A stretch of 43,624 bases of DNA from positions 1,199,483-1,243,106 of the forward strand of contig NZ_JH594596.1 in the NCBI RefSeq assembly GCF_000243215.1. The letters run 5' to 3'. The position numbers and the translations under genes were made by a program. The notes below the pieces were generated by a model, which was given only the letters and a program-made list of their open reading frames with translations, was not told the origin of the DNA and did no database searches. Below, in pieces: positions 40,798-43,624 of the stretch. Numbering within the stretch: position 1 is the first letter of the stretch; the number at the start of each line of letters is the position of its first letter. This stretch comes from Odoribacter laneus YIT 12061 (GTDB lineage: Bacteria; Bacteroidota; Bacteroidia; Bacteroidales; Marinifilaceae).

Positions 40798-41991
40798 ATG
40801 AATGGCAGGGAAATATTCTATTTTATTGAATATGTTTGTTGGATTGTGGCAGCGCTTATTGTGGCCTATCCCTTGTTCTATACGATAGTTTCTCTTATAC
40901 GACGTGACATACGTTATCCAGAAGCTCGTCGTCAACATCGCTTTGCCGTATTGTTCCCTGCTTATAAAGAAGATCTGATCATTGAAGATAGCATACGTTC
41001 TTTTCTTTGCCAGGAATATCCCCGGGAACGGTTTGAAATCGTCGTTATTTCTGACCATATGCAAAATGCAACGAATGAACGTTTGGCGCAATTACCCATC
41101 ACCTTATTGAAAGCTTCATACGACAACAGTTCTAAAGCTAAAGCTCTCAATTTAGCCATAGATAGCCTACCGCCCGATAAATTCGATGCTGTAATTATCC
41201 TCGATGCCGATAATATTGTTGACACAAACTTTTTGCAAGAGATAAACAAAGCTATGGATGCCGGAGTAATGGCGATCCAGACACATCGTACAGCTAAAAA
41301 CCGGAATACTGAGATAGCAATTTTAGATGGAGTCAGCGAAGAAGTCAATAACACTATATTCCGCCGGGGACACGTCCGCGTTGGAATCTCTTCCGCTCTG
41401 ATTGGTTCTGGCATGGCTTTCGATTACAAATGGTTTCGCAAGAATGTGGCCCAACTATCTTCTGCCGGGGAAGATAAAGAACTCGAAGCCCTGTTATTAA
41501 AGCAAAGGATATTCATCGAATTCCTCGACCATGTTTATGTATACGATGAGAAGACTCAGGAAGAAAAAGGATTTTATAACCAACGCCGGCGTTGGCTGGC
41601 CACTCAATTTGCCCAATGGGGACGAGTAGTCCGGGATCTTCCGAAAGCTATTCTCAGCGGGAATATCGATTACTGTGATAAGCTCATCCAATGGATGCTT
41701 CCTCCCCGCTTGATTTTGTTCGGAGGCATCATTATTATGGGCTGTATCATGCAGATCGTTGACTGGCCACTGGCCTTAAAATGGTGGACTTTGTTTATTC
41801 TACTGGGGATCACTCTTTGTTTGGCTATCCCCGACAAAATGGTAGATGAAAACTTTAAGAAGTCTATCCATAAATTGCCGATTTTGTTTTTTATGATGGT
41901 CATCAATCTTTTTCGTTTAAAAGGTGCAAATACTAAATTCGTACACACCGAGAAAAAGACCCTCTCAAACAATAAAAACATCGAAAAATGA
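40798..41991 (+). CDS. Membrane family 2 glycosyltransferase (processive-type motifs)
   Basis: The 397-residue enzyme has an N-terminal membrane helix (about 10-32), a GT2 catalytic domain and two or three C-terminal helices. Catalytic motifs are VISDHMQN, VIILDADNIVD, AGEDKELEA and NQRRRWLATQ, the D/DxD/ED/QxxRW set of cellulose- and hyaluronan-synthase-like enzymes. It may extend a chain processively or add one sugar. It starts 2 bases after the upstream stop, and its stop overlaps the next start (ATGA). Confidence 0.9.
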   Translation: MNGREIFYFIEYVCWIVAALIVAYPLFYTIVSLIRRDIRYPEARRQHRFAVLFPAYKEDLIIEDSIRSFLCQEYPRERFEIVVISDHMQNATNERLAQLPITLLKASYDNSSKAKALNLAIDSLPPDKFDAVIILDADNIVDTNFLQEINKAMDAGVMAIQTHRTAKNRNTEIAILDGVSEEVNNTIFRRGHVRVGISSALIGSGMAFDYKWFRKNVAQLSSAGEDKELEALLLKQRIFIEFLDHVYVYDEKTQEEKGFYNQRRRWLATQFAQWGRVVRDLPKAILSGNIDYCDKLIQWMLPPRLILFGGIIIMGCIMQIVDWPLALKWWTLFILLGITLCLAIPDKMVDENFKKSIHKLPILFFMMVINLFRLKGANTKFVHTEKKTLSNNKNIEK

Positions 41992-43106
41992 AAATCGCTA
42001 TAGAAGCTCAACGCCTATTTAGGACCAATAAACACGGAATGGATTTCGTAGCTCTTGAAACGATTCGGGAGTTACAAAAAATTGACACCATAAACGAGTA
42101 TTATATTCTGGTTGCTCCGGGTTCTGATCATTGTCTGAATGCTACAAACAATTTTCACATCCTTGAACTCAAATGTCCCACTTATCCACTTTGGGAACAG
42201 TTCGCCCTTCCCAAAGCAATACGGAAAATTCATCCAAATTTGCTTCATTGCACGAGCAACACAGCTCCCCTTTATTGTTCAGTACCCCTGATCCTCACTT
42301 TACATGATATTATCTTTCTAGAAAAAAGAGCCGCCAGCAATATTTCCATTTATCAAAACATGGGCTGGTACTACAGGCGTTTTATCGTGCCCAGAATTCT
42401 ACCTAAATGTAAAAAAATCATCACGGTATCGCAATTCGAATGTAATCATATTCTGGAAACACTAGATCTGTCTGAACAGCAAATCATAGCTATTCATAAT
42501 GGTTATAATCAACGTTTTCATCCCCTAGAAAATGTTTCTGAAATCATTCGGAAATATATCCCCCACGATGATTATCTATTTTTCCTAGGCAATACAGATC
42601 CGAAAAAAAATACCCCCCGTACTTTAAAGGCCTATAGTATTTACCTAAAAAAGTCTACGCATCCCTTGCCCTTGTTGATTGCCGATCTGGAAGAAAAAGT
42701 GATTGACCGTATTCTTGCACAACAGAACATATCAGAAATCAAACCGATGCTTTATTTCCCGGGTTATATTACTCACGCTGATTTACCGGCCATTTACAAC
42801 AAAGCAAAAGTATTTCTCTATACGTCTCTCCGGGAAAGTTTCGGTATTCCGTTACTCGAAGCCATGGCCTGCGGCACTCCCGTTATCACCTCCTGCACCT
42901 CCGCCATACCGGAAATCGCTGGAGAAGGGGCCATTCTCATTTCTCCAGAAGATGAAAATGCGATAGCCGGTGAACTACTAAAACTCGAAAACGATCCCAG
43001 TTATTATAAACAACAAATAGCTTATGGGCTGGAAAGAGTTAAAAAATTCTCCTGGCAAGCCACAGCCCGCCAAGTACTAAATATATATCAAAACCTGAAT
43101 TCCTAA
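41988..43106 (+). CDS. Family 4 glycosyltransferase
   Basis: The 372-residue GT-B enzyme shows an N-terminal domain starting MKIAIEAQRLFRTNKHG and a C-terminal donor-binding domain. YLFFLGNTDPKKNTPR and the retaining GT4 motif ESFGIPLLEAMACGTPVI (about residues 280-297; ExGxxxLEA type, with the key Glu residues) are visible. It adds a hexose, commonly mannose, with retention. Nearby manC fits a GDP-mannose donor, which is inference. It overlaps the previous gene by 4 bases. Confidence 0.92.
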   Translation: MKIAIEAQRLFRTNKHGMDFVALETIRELQKIDTINEYYILVAPGSDHCLNATNNFHILELKCPTYPLWEQFALPKAIRKIHPNLLHCTSNTAPLYCSVPLILTLHDIIFLEKRAASNISIYQNMGWYYRRFIVPRILPKCKKIITVSQFECNHILETLDLSEQQIIAIHNGYNQRFHPLENVSEIIRKYIPHDDYLFFLGNTDPKKNTPRTLKAYSIYLKKSTHPLPLLIADLEEKVIDRILAQQNISEIKPMLYFPGYITHADLPAIYNKAKVFLYTSLRESFGIPLLEAMACGTPVITSCTSAIPEIAGEGAILISPEDENAIAGELLKLENDPSYYKQQIAYGLERVKKFSWQATARQVLNIYQNLNS

Positions 43107-43118
43107 ATGTGATTAGTT

Positions 43119-43624
43119 ATGAATACCTTGTTTCCCATTATCTACTCGCTGATTATTTTTCTTTTTCCCTTTGTAGGAAAATTCCATTATAACCGTCAGA
43201 CATTAAATTCTATAGTCATTTCTTTGGGATTATTGGGAACATTTATTGGAATCATTTACAGTCTTCTGCATTTCGATCCGGAAAATATCAGTATTTCTTT
43301 ACCGCAACTCCTAGCAGGTTTAAAAATCACGATTCTGACGATTATCAGTAGCATCATTACTTCCTTGTTGTTAAAATTGTTTCCGGTATTTTATGGTATC
43401 CGAAAAGAAAAAAATACTATTATTGAAAATCTACCGGAAACGATGAAGGAAATCCTTCATCAATTAATTGCTATCAAAGAGAATATTCATAAAACCGGGA
43501 TCATACAAAACCCCGACGGAACCGTACAAGCAACGGAATTATTTCAGGATAAAGCTTTGTATGATCTGGCACGCAACACTTCCCAGATCATGCAAAAACA
43601 ATCCCAATACCTCAGTATTACACA
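43119..43624 (+). CDS. MotA/TolQ/ExbB-like membrane protein, N-terminal part (3' truncated)
   Basis: 168 codons are visible before the window ends. Residues 4-20 and about 30-55 are hydrophobic (SLIIFLFPFVGKF, then NSIVISLGLLGTFIGIIYSLL). A third segment, LAGLKITILTIISSIITSLLL, lies near 70-90. GLLGTFIGII followed by a Gly-Leu-Lys-x-(A/T)-hydrophobic helix is the signature of MotA/TolQ/ExbB proton channels, also found in the ZorA defence protein. A basic, helical cytoplasmic region follows. It begins 12 bases after the GT4 stop in the same direction, so it probably belongs to the polysaccharide operon or starts a new system. Confidence 0.6.
   Translation, partial: MNTLFPIIYSLIIFLFPFVGKFHYNRQTLNSIVISLGLLGTFIGIIYSLLHFDPENISISLPQLLAGLKITILTIISSIITSLLLKLFPVFYGIRKEKNTIIENLPETMKEILHQLIAIKENIHKTGIIQNPDGTVQATELFQDKALYDLARNTSQIMQKQSQYLSIT

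Overview
The window looks like chromosomal DNA of a gut-type Bacteroidales bacterium. Odoribacteraceae is a guess that I cannot confirm. Supporting signs are a BACON-domain protein, promoters of the Bacteroidetes form TTTG-N20-TAnnTTTG (clear at 17853-17884 and 27897-27928), few Shine-Dalgarno sites, an initiator tRNA without an encoded CCA, and exported proteins with short Bacteroidetes-type signal peptides. Both window edges cut genes: a BACON protein on the left and a MotA/ExbB-like membrane protein on the right.

Layout. 1-2300: end of a BACON surface protein, a terminator, and an exported TPR protein. 2297-4688 (minus): MarR regulator, PepD dipeptidase and free methionine-R-sulfoxide reductase, probably one operon. 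4965-9275 (plus): a three-gene RiPP locus with a LanC-type cyclase and a lanthipeptide dehydratase split into a glutamylation protein and an elimination protein. Catalytic motifs are present in all three, but no precursor, protease or transporter is visible. 9399-14229 (minus): operon lipA, lipB, cutC, a deformylase with an export or lipoprotein signal, and a fused aconitase-family protein whose substrate-arginine motifs are altered. 14532-15167: endonuclease III with a candidate small RNA and a terminator downstream.

15574-23406 (mostly plus): a RelA-like (p)ppGpp synthetase with a degenerate hydrolase domain, an exported protein of unknown function, an MscS channel, an HdeD-type membrane protein, ispE with a small membrane protein (both minus), a periplasmic thioredoxin and a PAP2 phosphatase. 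23506-29801 (mostly minus): a giant protein with three CbbX-type AAA+ modules, a GNAT acetyltransferase, tRNA-fMet with its promoter and terminator, a membrane-anchored alpha/beta hydrolase, and an HMA metal-binding protein with a disordered charged N-terminus.

30089-43624: a divergent exopolysaccharide region. Leftward run a lone receiver, a receiver-histidine kinase, mannose-1-phosphate guanylyltransferase and uracil phosphoribosyltransferase. Rightward, after a long leader with a hairpin and a mini-ORF, run another receiver, an initiating sugar-phosphate transferase with a receiver-like N-terminus, a half-size TolC-like protein, a Wzz/Wzc-like protein with a degenerate kinase domain, a Wzy-like polymerase, three glycosyltransferases and the truncated MotA/ExbB-like gene. 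Together these encode regulated synthesis, chain-length control and export of a polysaccharide, with GDP-mannose as a likely precursor.

The best candidates for something new are the orphan split-dehydratase RiPP locus, the aconitase-like fusion, the triple AAA+ protein, and the ion-channel-like gene joined to the polysaccharide operon.
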